Source of the DNA: CBDDHT01 sp965227905
GTDB lineage: Bacteria; Pseudomonadota; Alphaproteobacteria; Rhizobiales; Methyloligellaceae
NCBI GenBank assembly: GCA_965227905.1
Contig: OZ245780.1
Span: 1,054,001 to 1,118,000, forward strand
Length of the DNA: 64,000 nt
Reading direction: 5' to 3'
Shown here: positions 52,372 to 61,116 of the stretch, piece after piece
Position numbering within the stretch: the stretch's first letter is position 1
How the letters are laid out: every line of letters starts with the position of its first letter
Notes under the pieces: generated by a model
The model's database searches: none
Seen by the model: only the letters and a program-made list of their open reading frames with translations
Told to the model about the DNA's origin: nothing
Program-made: the position numbers and the translations under genes

Positions 52372-53823
52372 TCAATATGCCGGCAGTGAGAGGTGGAATG
52401 TCTTCACTTTAGGTCGCTCTGCGACTCCCTTGATCAAGGTAAGTAGCGGCGTTTCCATGATCGGATAGTCCGTCTTGATCGAGCCTGCTCCCTTAAGAGC
52501 TGAGTACTGATTGTCGTCGTAAAAGGCAGCCAGCAGTAAATCGTCGTCCGACTCAAATGGTCCGCGAGACTTACGTAGCCGCTTCAGGCCCGGTTCCATC
52601 AGTGCGCCAGGGCGCTCGGTGATCGGTTCGGCACCACCGGTAATCTTGTCGTAGAGATTAGGATCGATTTCGCCGGGGATTTCGCCATAGCCACCGCGCA
52701 CATACAGGCGCACTTCATCGGGCACAGAATCGTAACGCTCGCGGCCTTGGTCTTTTCCCAGGACGTTGAGCATCGCCTGGGTGACAATGTACTGAGCGAA
52801 GGGGCTCACAACGATCGGATAGCCGAGATCGGCGCGGACATGGCCGGCCTCCTCCAGAATTTCCTCAAGCCGTCCTTCAAGTCCCATCGTCTCTAGCTGA
52901 TAGGCCAGGTTCGAGACCATGCCGCCGGCGCATTGGTGATGGAAATGGAACTCATCATATTCACGAGGCGCGCCAACCGGTTTGCCTTCTTTTTCGGCTA
53001 TATAGGCAAGACGTTCCGCTACTTCCTCCACAACTGCCATATTGATTTCGACATCATGACCGCGCCTCCGCAAATTTTTGGTCACGAGTTCCGTGGGAGC
53101 GTGGGAAACGTCGTTTGCGAGAGTCGATGTGGCCGTGTGGACCACATCGACTCCATGCTCGACTGCCTGTAGCACCACATACGGCGCGAGACCGGAATTG
53201 CAGTGGCTGTGAATCTGCAGTGGTAGGTCGCCCACAGCTTTTTTTACCGCCGGTACCAGTGTTGCAATACGCTCAGGCCGAAGCAGGCCGCTCGCATCCT
53301 TCAGGAAGATCGCGTCGACGCCGAGTTTGACGAGCTGTTGCGCCTTTCTCGCAAAATATGCGTCGGTGTGGACTGGGCTGAAGGTATAGACGAGACCGCC
53401 AACGACATAGAGACCCTGGTCTTTCGCCGCACGGATCGGGATTTGAAGGTTCCGCATGTCGTTCAGGGCGTCGTAGGGCGTATGATAACGCATGCCGTTT
53501 GCCGCGAAGCGTTCGGCTGCCAACTCAACAACGTCGTCGGGGAAGAACTCAAATGTGAACAGGCTTTGCCCACGGGTGTGAATAATGAGCGGGGTGTCGG
53601 TCACCCACTGACTCAGAATGCGCATTCGCTCCCAAGGGTCCTCGCGCAAGTATCGGACGCAAACGTCAAACACTGCTCCGCCGACGAGGTCGATCGCCTC
53701 AAAGCCAACGCGATCAAGCCTGGGCGCGATGTCCTTCATCATCGCTGTGGTCATGCGCGTGGCCCACAGGCACTGGTGTGCATCACGCAACGTGACATCG
53801 ATCAGCTTGATTTCGCGTCCCAT
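52372..53823 (-). CDS. Free-standing biotin-dependent carboxyltransferase, pyruvate carboxylase subunit B/5S type
   Basis: A 483-residue HMGL-like carboxyltransferase related to the 5S subunit of transcarboxylase, OadA and PycB. Metal and catalytic residues are kept: Asp14 (TLRDAHQCLWATR), Lys175 to be carbamylated (IFLKDASGLLRP), His205 and His207 (LQIHSHCNSG). The conserved C-terminal helical domain follows. There is no biotinyl domain at the C-terminus, unlike the roughly 600-residue OadA/PycB; a separate carrier is encoded at 55340. ATG 53823 overlaps the biotin carboxylase stop by one base (TGATG). Known relatives carboxylate pyruvate or 2-oxoglutarate; the substrate here is not known. 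Confidence 0.9.
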   Translation of the reverse strand: MGREIKLIDVTLRDAHQCLWATRMTTAMMKDIAPRLDRVGFEAIDLVGGAVFDVCVRYLREDPWERMRILSQWVTDTPLIIHTRGQSLFTFEFFPDDVVELAAERFAANGMRYHTPYDALNDMRNLQIPIRAAKDQGLYVVGGLVYTFSPVHTDAYFARKAQQLVKLGVDAIFLKDASGLLRPERIATLVPAVKKAVGDLPLQIHSHCNSGLAPYVVLQAVEHGVDVVHTATSTLANDVSHAPTELVTKNLRRRGHDVEINMAVVEEVAERLAYIAEKEGKPVGAPREYDEFHFHHQCAGGMVSNLAYQLETMGLEGRLEEILEEAGHVRADLGYPIVVSPFAQYIVTQAMLNVLGKDQGRERYDSVPDEVRLYVRGGYGEIPGEIDPNLYDKITGGAEPITERPGALMEPGLKRLRKSRGPFESDDDLLLAAFYDDNQYSALKGAGSIKTDYPIMETPLLTLIKGVAERPKVKTFHLSLPAY

Positions 53824-55187
53824 CACAGGCCCCCTCGTGATAAGCGCGGCAAAAGAGCGTTTTCTACCCAACGCGTATGTATTTTGCTGGATTGAAAATC
53901 GTCGTCGTTCAATAGCGCCAGATGAAAATCTAGTGTCGTTGCCAGGCCGTCATATTCGAATTCTTCGATTGCACGCGCAGCAAGTTTCAAGGCCTCGTCG
54001 CGGTTACGGCCGTGCACCATGAGCTTACCAATCATAGAGTCGTAGAATGGCGGCACGGCATAGTTCTCATAGGCATGGCTGTCGATGCGGACGCCCTTTC
54101 GCGATGGTGGCCGCCAACGCTTCAGTACGCCCGGCGACGGCATGAAGTTATTGCGCCAGTTCTCGGCGTTTATCCGGAATTCGATGGCGTGTCCTCCAGG
54201 TGGCTCCGGCATCTCCACAGAGGGGAGGGCATCACCGCGCGCGGCCTGCATTTGCAGAGCGATCAGATCAATCCCGAAGACTTCTTCCGATACCGGGTGT
54301 TCGACCTGTATGCGGGTGTTCATTTCGATGAAAAAGAACTGCCGCTGCTCTGGCACATAGATGAACTCGATTGTGCCGGCCCCCACATAGTCGATGCCTT
54401 TCGCCAATTTGACGGCTGTGTCCTGCAGCAGCGTGCGGGTTTCTTCATCCAAAACCGGTGATGGGGATTCCTCCACCAGCTTTTGGTGACGACGCTGCAC
54501 GGTGCAATCGCGTTCGCCGAAATGCATCACGTTGCCATGTGCATCGCCGAAGATTTGCACCTCAATGTGCCTGACTTCTGGAAAGAAGCGTTCAAGATAG
54601 AGGGCGCCGTCGCCGAATGCTGCGGCCGCTTCGCCATGTGCCTGCTGGAACAGATCAGTGAAGGATTCCAGATCGTCGACAATTCGCATTCCCCGACCCC
54701 CACCGCCGGAGCGCGCCTTAATCAGCAACGGAAAACCGATTTTCTCTGCCGAATCTGCGGCGATCGCGGCATCCACAAAGGCCGACTCCGAACCTGGTAC
54801 CACGGGCACTCCGAGCCGGGTTGCGGTTTCACGGGCTCGCGCCTTATCCCCCATCTGCCTGATGGCATCCGGACTCGGTCCGATAAAGATCAACCCTTCA
54901 TCCAGGCATTTTTCCGCGAAATCGGCATTCTCGGCCAGAAAACCGTAGCCCGGATAGATAGCGTCGCAGTTCCGGCTTTCTGCCAAATGCAAAAGCGAAG
55001 GAACGTGAAGATAGCTCTCCCCTGACGGCGGCGGACCGATGCAGATTGCGTTGTCTGCAACCCAAGCATGCGGCGAGTTGCCGTCTGCTTGCGAATAAAC
55101 GGCGGTGGACTCGATCCCGAGTTGCCGGCAGGTGCGCGCAGCGCGAAGGGCAATTTCACCGCGATTGGCAATCAAAACGTGTTGCAT
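53823..55187 (-). CDS. Biotin carboxylase subunit (AccC-like, accessory)
   Basis: A 454-residue ATP-grasp enzyme that carboxylates biotin with ATP and bicarbonate. Motifs: MQHVLIANRGEIALRAARTC at the N-terminus, glycine-rich ATP lid KARSGGGGRGMRI, FGERDCTVQRRHQKLVEE, and the catalytic signature FIEMNTRIQVEHPVSE. It belongs to the AccC/PycA size class. It is the first gene of the minus-strand operon and begins 152 bp from the divergently transcribed carrier protein gene. AAGG lies 7 bases before its ATG. AccD at 34 kb is far away, so this is probably a paralogue dedicated to the adjacent carboxyltransferase rather than the fatty-acid enzyme. Confidence 0.93.
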   Translation of the reverse strand: MQHVLIANRGEIALRAARTCRQLGIESTAVYSQADGNSPHAWVADNAICIGPPPSGESYLHVPSLLHLAESRNCDAIYPGYGFLAENADFAEKCLDEGLIFIGPSPDAIRQMGDKARARETATRLGVPVVPGSESAFVDAAIAADSAEKIGFPLLIKARSGGGGRGMRIVDDLESFTDLFQQAHGEAAAAFGDGALYLERFFPEVRHIEVQIFGDAHGNVMHFGERDCTVQRRHQKLVEESPSPVLDEETRTLLQDTAVKLAKGIDYVGAGTIEFIYVPEQRQFFFIEMNTRIQVEHPVSEEVFGIDLIALQMQAARGDALPSVEMPEPPGGHAIEFRINAENWRNNFMPSPGVLKRWRPPSRKGVRIDSHAYENYAVPPFYDSMIGKLMVHGRNRDEALKLAARAIEEFEYDGLATTLDFHLALLNDDDFQSSKIHTRWVENALLPRLSRGGL

Positions 55188-55227
55188 AGAAATGCCTTAC
55201 CCAAGCTGCGGATAACGTGTGATCAAA

Positions 55228-55264
55228 TTCCACAATATAAGACTATTGATTCCATAATGTGGAA
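55228..55264. promoter_or_regulatory. Candidate IclR-type operator between the divergent carboxylase genes
   Basis: TTCCATAATGTGGAA (55250-55264) is a perfect inverted repeat of 5-bp arms with a 5-bp centre. A further half-site, TTCCACA at 55228-55234, is the exact complement of TGTGGAA (55258-55264) and lies 22 bp from the second TTCC half-site. The cluster is in the 152-bp divergent promoter region and IclR-family operators are often TGGAA/TTCCA palindromes. The IclR gene is one gene downstream. Confidence 0.55.
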
Positions 55265-55339
55265 CGGCCATATTGGGAACAGTGGACTGCACTGTCAAGC
55301 AGTCGTGAGATAACCCACCGAAATGAATGGAAATCAGCA

Positions 55340-55852
55340 GTGTCATTGACGTTCAAAGAGGTCGCAGAAATCCTCAGTCTTATCGACGCCTCCGATTGCA
55401 ATGAGGTCGTGCTCGAACTAGGCGGGGCTCGTCTCGTTGTGCGCAACAGCGCAGAAGCCTCGGCCGCTGCCGACTTCAGTCCACAGCCGGGCGTCAAACC
55501 AAGAATTCTGACTGCAAATGAGACACCCGTTTCAACCAGCGAAACACCGGCTGGTGCGGCGTCGGTGTCGGTCGAACCACCAGAAATAGTGTCGGCGATT
55601 GTGGCTGAAGGAGAGCTAACTGATGTACGTGCTCCGATGATGGGCACCTTCTATCGGCGGCCGTCACCGAGCGAGCCTTTGTTCGTCGAGGAGGGTGCGA
55701 TTGTGAAGAAAGGCGATCCACTGTGTCTGATCGAAGTGATGAAGTTGTTCACCACTATCGAAGCGCCGGCAGATGGAACCGTCGTCGCCATCGCAACGGA
55801 AGATGGAGAGTTGGCGGAATTCAACCAACTTCTAATGCGTATCCGCGTTTAG
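55340..55852 (+). CDS. Biotin carboxyl carrier protein (AccB-like, accessory)
   Basis: A 170-residue carrier. The N-terminal helix pair SLTFKEVAEILSLIDASD resembles AccB. A Pro/Ala/Thr-rich linker follows, then the biotinyl domain at about residues 95-170 (VRAPMMGTFYRRPSPSEPLF). The biotin lysine is Lys135 in the variant motif EVMKLF rather than the common AMKM or EAMKM. GTG 55340 is taken as start: GGAAA lies about 8 bases upstream and the family N-terminus begins there; an in-frame GTG at 55259 lies inside the promoter repeats. It should serve the biotin carboxylase and carboxyltransferase encoded divergently. Confidence 0.9.
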   Translation: MSLTFKEVAEILSLIDASDCNEVVLELGGARLVVRNSAEASAAADFSPQPGVKPRILTANETPVSTSETPAGAASVSVEPPEIVSAIVAEGELTDVRAPMMGTFYRRPSPSEPLFVEEGAIVKKGDPLCLIEVMKLFTTIEAPADGTVVAIATEDGELAEFNQLLMRIRV

Positions 55853-56120
55853 CTCACGCGTTTCTAGCCACAAGTAATGCACAGACCTGCGTGCGCGACG
55901 GCTCGACCCTGCAGTCGCCACATCCGAGTGTTCGCCGCTACGGCGGCTTGGCGATTTATTCAGGACCACCCAGATAACGTTACTGATCGCCAAAGGCACT
56001 TTCGAGAGGTCGATGCCCCAAGAGCGGAGCGTCGTCGCCTCGGTTAGGCCTGGGAACACTATCGTGGTCGAGTCCCGGTATTTTGCTTATGCTGGTCTCA
56101 TCACGAGGAAAGGTTGCGTC

Positions 56121-57059
56121 ATGAGCTCTAAGACGGATAGTCGGAGCGCCCCTAAGGGTCGCGTTGTGCGTGCACGACAAAACGTTTCACAGTACCGCGA
56201 TCTCAGCAGAGGCTCGATCGAAAAGGCGACCTCCCAGAGTGGAGCTCCCGCAGGTGCGGGAAGCATTCTTAAGGCATTGCGCATACTGGAAAAGATCGTC
56301 CACCATGCCCGGCCCATCTCCGTCGCAGAACTAACAACGATCCTCGACTATTCGAAGCCGACAACGCACCGCATTGCGACGTTCCTGGAAGAGTTCGGAT
56401 ATCTGGAGCGCGAACCAGGCGGGCGGCGTTTCATTGAAAGCCAGAGACTTGTCGATCTTGCCTTGAACGTATTGCTTGCAGCGTCGCAACGTCCGAACCG
56501 GCATGGCATCCTCAACTGGGTTGTTGAGAACACAGGTGAAACCTGCAATTTCGGGATCATGCATCGCGGTGAGTTGGTCTATCTCGATCGTGTGGAAACG
56601 GATTGGCCACTAGGACTTCGCTTTGAATCCGGGAGCCGTGTACCGCTCCATTGCACAGCAATTGGAAAGCTGCTGTTGAGTATGTCGTCAGGCGATTCGC
56701 TCGATTCTCTTCTCAAGACGATCCGATTGACGAAATATACGGACACCACAATTGTCGATGAGAAAGAGCTGCGAGCAAGTCTTGCGGAGATTCGTAAGGC
56801 AGGATTCAGCATAGATAATCAGGAATTTATGTGTGGCGTCGTGTGTATCGCCGTACCTGTATTCGATTCGACAGGCCAAATGCGGGCTGGATTGGCGATA
56901 TCGGCACCGGAAGCGCGAATGAGTGCTCATCAGGCAGTCGAGCACGCACCTTTGTTGCGTGCAGCTGCGGCCAAGATGCAGGCGGCGATGTTTACGCCGG
57001 TGGGACATACCTCTGACGACGAAGCAGGTCGTGATGATGATCCGACGCTAGTCAGCTAA
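56121..57059 (+). CDS. IclR-family transcriptional regulator
   Basis: A 312-residue regulator. A basic N-terminal extension of about 45 residues precedes the winged helix (about 48-110: GSILKALRILEKIVHHARPI, DYSKPTTHRIATFLEEFGYL). The IclR effector domain follows (about 135-290), with signatures LHCTAIGKLLLS and FSIDNQEFMCGVVCIAVPVF. ATG 56121 has GGAAAGG 8 bases upstream. It sits downstream of the carrier gene on the same strand across a 268-bp spacer and most likely controls the whole divergent carboxylase/BKACE locus in response to a small acid. Confidence 0.92.
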   Translation: MSSKTDSRSAPKGRVVRARQNVSQYRDLSRGSIEKATSQSGAPAGAGSILKALRILEKIVHHARPISVAELTTILDYSKPTTHRIATFLEEFGYLEREPGGRRFIESQRLVDLALNVLLAASQRPNRHGILNWVVENTGETCNFGIMHRGELVYLDRVETDWPLGLRFESGSRVPLHCTAIGKLLLSMSSGDSLDSLLKTIRLTKYTDTTIVDEKELRASLAEIRKAGFSIDNQEFMCGVVCIAVPVFDSTGQMRAGLAISAPEARMSAHQAVEHAPLLRAAAAKMQAAMFTPVGHTSDDEAGRDDDPTLVS

Positions 57060-57145
57060 GAGTCTGCCTCAAATTTCCGAAGCATGCCCGGTCTCGCAGC
57101 AGGAGCCTTCTGCCGTAAAAGCCATCGGAAAAAACATGATTCCGA

Positions 57146-57163
57146 ATAGCTGAGTTCAGCTAT
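57146..57163 (-). terminator. Possible hairpin terminator after tRNA-Leu
   Basis: ATAGCTGA (57146-57153) and TCAGCTAT (57156-57163) form a perfect 8-bp stem 11 bp beyond the tRNA 3' end on the minus strand. The 2-nt apex and absence of an immediate T-run make it only a candidate. Confidence 0.35.
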
Positions 57164-57174
57164 GAAAAGGGAAT

Positions 57175-57261
<87 letters not shown>

Positions 57262-57413
57262 GAGCCGCACCTGAGTTACTTGGGCCGCTCCGGCTTGTCA
57301 ATTCGTCGCAAGCACTTCACTTGAATTGAGTGCGCGTGTATTCGTTGAGTCTGTCATGCATAAGCATGGCGACGCTTTGGCGATCTAACCGTTTGGACGA
57401 GGAACGAACGCCA

Positions 57414-58388
57414 ATGAGCTTGGCCTTGGACAACACGAGTTTGGTGACGATTTTCGGTGGATCCGGTTTCGTCGGACGTCACGTCGTACGAGCGCTCGCA
57501 AAGACGGGTGCACGTATGCGTGTTGCTGTACGCCGACCCGACCTGGCGGGGCATCTGCAACCCCTGGGCGGCGTCGGCCAGATCCATGCGGTACAGGCAA
57601 ATCTCAGATATGCGGACTCGATTGAGAAGGCGGTCGCCGGGGCGGACGCGGTCATCAATCTCGTCGGCCTCTTGGCGGAGAGCGGGAAGCAGCGCTTCGA
57701 TTCCATTCACGTCGAAGGCGCGAAAGCGATCGCGGAGGCTGCAACCGAAGCAAATGCGCGCGCCATGGTTCACATGTCAGCGATCGGCGCCGATGAAGGG
57801 TCACCCTCGCGTTATGCGCGGACAAAGGCGGCAGGCGAGCAGGCTGTTCTGCAGGCCTTTCCAGATGCCGTCATCTTGAGAGCATCGGTGATCTTTGGTC
57901 CGGAAGACGATTTTATCAACCGGTTCGGTTCCATGGCTCAGATTGCACCGGTATTGCCATTGGTCGGAGGGGGACGTACGCGCTTTCAGCCTGTTTTTGT
58001 CGGCGACGTGGCTGCGGCCGTCGTTGCAAGTCTGAGCGGCAAAGCCAACGCCGGTGGGATCTATGAGCTCGGCGGGCCGGAAGTCTTTAGTTTCAAGCAA
58101 ATTCTGGAAATCGTCCTCCGCCATGCCAAGCGCAAGCGAGCTTTGGTATCGCTTCCATTCTGGCTTGCCGGACTGCAGGCTCGCTTTCTTCAGCTTCTGC
58201 CGTCACCGCCACTGACGGTCGATCAGGTCCGTCTCCTCAGGAGCGACAGCATTGTGAGCCAGGACGCGATTGCAGACGCGCGTACAATCGAGACCCTTGG
58301 CATCAAGCCCGTTGCGATGGAAGCGGTCATTCCGAGCTATCTGGAACGCTTTCGGCCGAAAGGCGAGTTCTCGACCAACTTTGTCTAA
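57414..58388 (+). CDS. Complex I NDUFA9-subunit-like NAD(P)-binding protein
   Basis: A 324-residue extended short-chain dehydrogenase/reductase fold of the NDUFA9-like group. The nucleotide-binding motif TIFGGSGFVGRHVVRAL is near the N-terminus, with the NLVGLLAES and YARTKAAGEQAV stretches following. The family is associated with complex I in mitochondria and is common in Alphaproteobacteria, where its precise role is not settled. The frame opens at 57330, but ATG 57414 has GAGGAA 9 bases upstream. It converges on uppP with a 5-bp gap. Confidence 0.9.
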   Translation: MSLALDNTSLVTIFGGSGFVGRHVVRALAKTGARMRVAVRRPDLAGHLQPLGGVGQIHAVQANLRYADSIEKAVAGADAVINLVGLLAESGKQRFDSIHVEGAKAIAEAATEANARAMVHMSAIGADEGSPSRYARTKAAGEQAVLQAFPDAVILRASVIFGPEDDFINRFGSMAQIAPVLPLVGGGRTRFQPVFVGDVAAAVVASLSGKANAGGIYELGGPEVFSFKQILEIVLRHAKRKRALVSLPFWLAGLQARFLQLLPSPPLTVDQVRLLRSDSIVSQDAIADARTIETLGIKPVAMEAVIPSYLERFRPKGEFSTNFV

Positions 58389-58393
58389 ATGGA

Positions 58394-59191
58394 TCAGCTG
58401 TAGGCGACCACCAGCAAAAAGCCGCCAAGCAGAAATCGATAGAGAACGAATGGCACGAAACTCATGCGCCGCACGATGGCCATGAGGAATGCTATCGCGG
58501 CGAGGGCGGAGAGAAATGAGAGGGCGGCGGCGATGAGCGCGTCGGTCGGCACACTCTGCCCGGATTCATTGAGTTCGAGTGCGGTCAGAAGGCCGGCACC
58601 TGCGATAGCTGGGACACCCAGCAAGAATGAGAACCGCGCAGCTTCCGCACGCTCGAAGCCAAGAAAACGCGCAGCGGTTATCGTTACTCCGGAGCGACTT
58701 GTGCCTGGGATCAGCGCCATTGCCTGGGCCAGTCCGATGATCATGGCGCCTTTGAAATTCATCTCCTCCATGACCTTCGTACGCTTGCCGAACCAATCGG
58801 CAAGGAGGAGAAGGAATCCGAAGATGATCGCGTTCCATGCGACGATTTCGATGCCACGAATCTGATCCAGGAGACCTGTCACCTTCAGCACAATACCGAA
58901 CACAACCGCCGGTATCGTCGCGGCTGCAATAAAGAGGGCCAGTTGGCCCTCTCGGGTCCATCGCATCAGCACGAGTTGAAAGGTGCCTTTGGCGAGGGAG
59001 AGGATATCGCGCCAGAAATAGACCAGGATGGCAAAAAGCGAGCCGACATGGACCATCACATCCGTCACTAGCCCCTGATCCTTCCAGCCCGTAAGTGCCG
59101 GAACGAGAATCAGATGGCCTGAGGATGAAATCGGCAGGAACTCAGTGATGCCCTGGACAATTGCCAGAACGACGATCTGCTCGATTGTCAT
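58394..59191 (-). CDS. uppP: Undecaprenyl-diphosphatase
   Basis: A 265-residue polytopic membrane enzyme of the BacA/UppP family, which dephosphorylates undecaprenyl diphosphate for cell-wall lipid carrier recycling and confers bacitracin tolerance. Family motifs are VQGITEFLPISSSGHLIL (Glu and Ser residues of the active site) and IPGTSRSGVTITAARFLGF. About eight transmembrane helices are seen. Length matches the family. Convergent with the NDUFA9-like gene. Confidence 0.96.
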   Translation of the reverse strand: MTIEQIVVLAIVQGITEFLPISSSGHLILVPALTGWKDQGLVTDVMVHVGSLFAILVYFWRDILSLAKGTFQLVLMRWTREGQLALFIAAATIPAVVFGIVLKVTGLLDQIRGIEIVAWNAIIFGFLLLLADWFGKRTKVMEEMNFKGAMIIGLAQAMALIPGTSRSGVTITAARFLGFERAEAARFSFLLGVPAIAGAGLLTALELNESGQSVPTDALIAAALSFLSALAAIAFLMAIVRRMSFVPFVLYRFLLGGFLLVVAYS

Positions 59192-59285
59192 CGGAAATGG
59201 TTCTCTCTTCAGGCTGCTTGTCGCATTCGCGGACCGGTTCTATACCGAACGAACGCATTGACGCAAAATAGGCCTTTGGAGAACT

Positions 59286-59981
59286 ATGCTGACTTTGCTG
59301 CACTATCCGCTCTGTCCGTTCTCACGAGCGGTGCGTTTGGGACTCGCTGAATGTGGCATAGCGGTCGATCTGCAGGAAGAGCGGCCATGGGAGTGGCGGC
59401 CGGAATTTCTTCAGATCAATCCGGCTGGCAGCCTACCGGTTTTGCAGGACGGTGAGGGACCGGCATTCATTGGCGCTTATGCTATCTGCGAACTGCTCGC
59501 CGAAACGGGCCGCGATAAGGAAGCGGGGGAAGGGCGGTTCATGTTTCTACCCGGCGATGCGGCTGCAAGGGGCGAAGTGCGCCGCCTGGTCGAATGGTTT
59601 CACGTGAAATTCGATGGTGAGGTTACGCGCTATCTGCTGGACGAAAAGGTCTATCGCCGATTCAACCGGGAGGATCGTGGCGCACCCGATATGGAGCTTG
59701 TGCGGGCCGGTCAGGCCAATCTGCGTTATCACATGCGCTACATCGGGCACCTTGCTGACAAGCGGAACTGGTTGGCAGGAGAGCGCATGAGCATGGCGGA
59801 TCTCGCGGCCGCCGCACATATCTCCTGCGTCGATTTCCTGGACGATGTTCCCTGGGACGAGAGTGAAACCGCCAAGGCCTGGTATGCCCGCATCAAGTCA
59901 CGGCCCTCGTTCCGCGCCTTGCTCGATGATAAGATTCCAGGACTGAGTCCGCCGGAGCACTACGCCGATCCGGATTTTTAA
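59286..59981 (+). CDS. Glutathione S-transferase family protein
   Basis: A 231-residue GST. The N-terminal thioredoxin-like domain begins MLTLLHYPLCPFSRAVRLGL, with a CPFS motif in which Cys or Ser could contact glutathione, and the cis-Pro region GSLPVLQDGEGPAFIGA. The C-terminal all-helical domain ends in WYARIKSRPSFRALL, typical of GSTs. The physiological substrate is unknown. It lies 13 bp upstream of queG, so the two are probably cotranscribed, a common arrangement in Rhizobiales. Confidence 0.92.
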   Translation: MLTLLHYPLCPFSRAVRLGLAECGIAVDLQEERPWEWRPEFLQINPAGSLPVLQDGEGPAFIGAYAICELLAETGRDKEAGEGRFMFLPGDAAARGEVRRLVEWFHVKFDGEVTRYLLDEKVYRRFNREDRGAPDMELVRAGQANLRYHMRYIGHLADKRNWLAGERMSMADLAAAAHISCVDFLDDVPWDESETAKAWYARIKSRPSFRALLDDKIPGLSPPEHYADPDF

Positions 59982-59994
59982 GTCCAGCAAACAA

Positions 59995-61116
59995 ATGCAT
60001 GACCTCAACAGCCGTATACGGGAGCAGGCCCAAATCGCCGGATTTGAAGCTGTGCATTTCACAGCGGCCAAAGGCATGCCGGAGGCTAGCGCCCATCTGG
60101 ATACCTTCGTTGCAAATGGCTGGCACGGCGATATGGATTGGATGGAGCGCACAGCCGATCGCCGCAGGGAACCGGTCGCACTCTGGCCCGAAGCCCGTAG
60201 CGTAATCGTGCTCGCTCTCAATTATGGTCCGGTGGACGACCCGTTCAAGTCGATCGGTCGACGGGAATGCGGAAGCGTATCCGTGTATGCCCGCGGCAAG
60301 GACTACCACGACATCGTCAAAAAGAAGTTGAAACAGGTCGCCGGCTGGCTTCACCGGGAGACCGGGGCCGAGGTCAAAGTCTTTGTGGATACGGCACCTG
60401 TTATGGAAAAGCCCCTGGCCGCTGCTGCCGGTCTTGGCTGGCAGGGAAAACATACGAATCTCGTGTCGCAGAGCCATGGTTCGTGGCTCTTTATCGGCAG
60501 CATATTTACGACGCTCGAGCTTTTGTCCGATGCGCCAGAAACAGACCATTGCGGAACGTGTCAAAACTGTCTCGATGCCTGTCCGACCAACGCCTTCCCG
60601 GCGCCCTACAAGCTGGATGCTCGCAGATGCATCTCTTATCTGACGATAGAGCACAAAGGCCACATCGCGCCGGAATTCCGTCGTCCAATGGGTAATCGGA
60701 TATTCGGTTGCGACGATTGCCTGGCTGTCTGCCCCTGGAACAAATTTGCCACGGAAGCATCCGAGGCAAGGTTTCATGCGCGAGATGCTGCCAATAGCCC
60801 GCCGCTCAATGAATTGTTGGCGTTGGACGATGGCATGTTTCGTGAGCGCTATGCTGGTAGTCCGATAAAACGAACCGGCCGGGACCGTTTCATTCGCAAT
60901 GTCTTGATCGCAGCCGGTAATTCCGGCGATATGTCGTTGCTGCAACCGATCGAGGTGTTGCTTGGAGATGAGTCCCCGCTCGTTCGGGCCATGGCTGTGT
61001 GGGCGAGCGGACAGCTCATGAATGAAACCGCGTTTCAGAACCTTCGGTCGCAACACGCACCGAGTGAGAAAGATGCGGATGTGCAGGCTGAATGGCATCT
61101 CGGGTGCGTTGAATGA
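59995..61116 (+). CDS. queG: Epoxyqueuosine reductase
   Basis: A 373-residue cobalamin- and Fe-S-dependent reductase carrying out the last step of queuosine formation in tRNA. The catalytic Asp region is KVFVDTAPVMEKPLAAAAGL. Two 4Fe-4S cluster motifs follow: CGTCQNCLDACPTNAF and GCDDCLAVCPWNKFA. A HEAT-like C-terminal part completes the protein. The stop overlaps the start of the next gene by 4 bp (ATGA), so it is translationally coupled to the reductase gene. Confidence 0.96.
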   Translation: MHDLNSRIREQAQIAGFEAVHFTAAKGMPEASAHLDTFVANGWHGDMDWMERTADRRREPVALWPEARSVIVLALNYGPVDDPFKSIGRRECGSVSVYARGKDYHDIVKKKLKQVAGWLHRETGAEVKVFVDTAPVMEKPLAAAAGLGWQGKHTNLVSQSHGSWLFIGSIFTTLELLSDAPETDHCGTCQNCLDACPTNAFPAPYKLDARRCISYLTIEHKGHIAPEFRRPMGNRIFGCDDCLAVCPWNKFATEASEARFHARDAANSPPLNELLALDDGMFRERYAGSPIKRTGRDRFIRNVLIAAGNSGDMSLLQPIEVLLGDESPLVRAMAVWASGQLMNETAFQNLRSQHAPSEKDADVQAEWHLGCVE

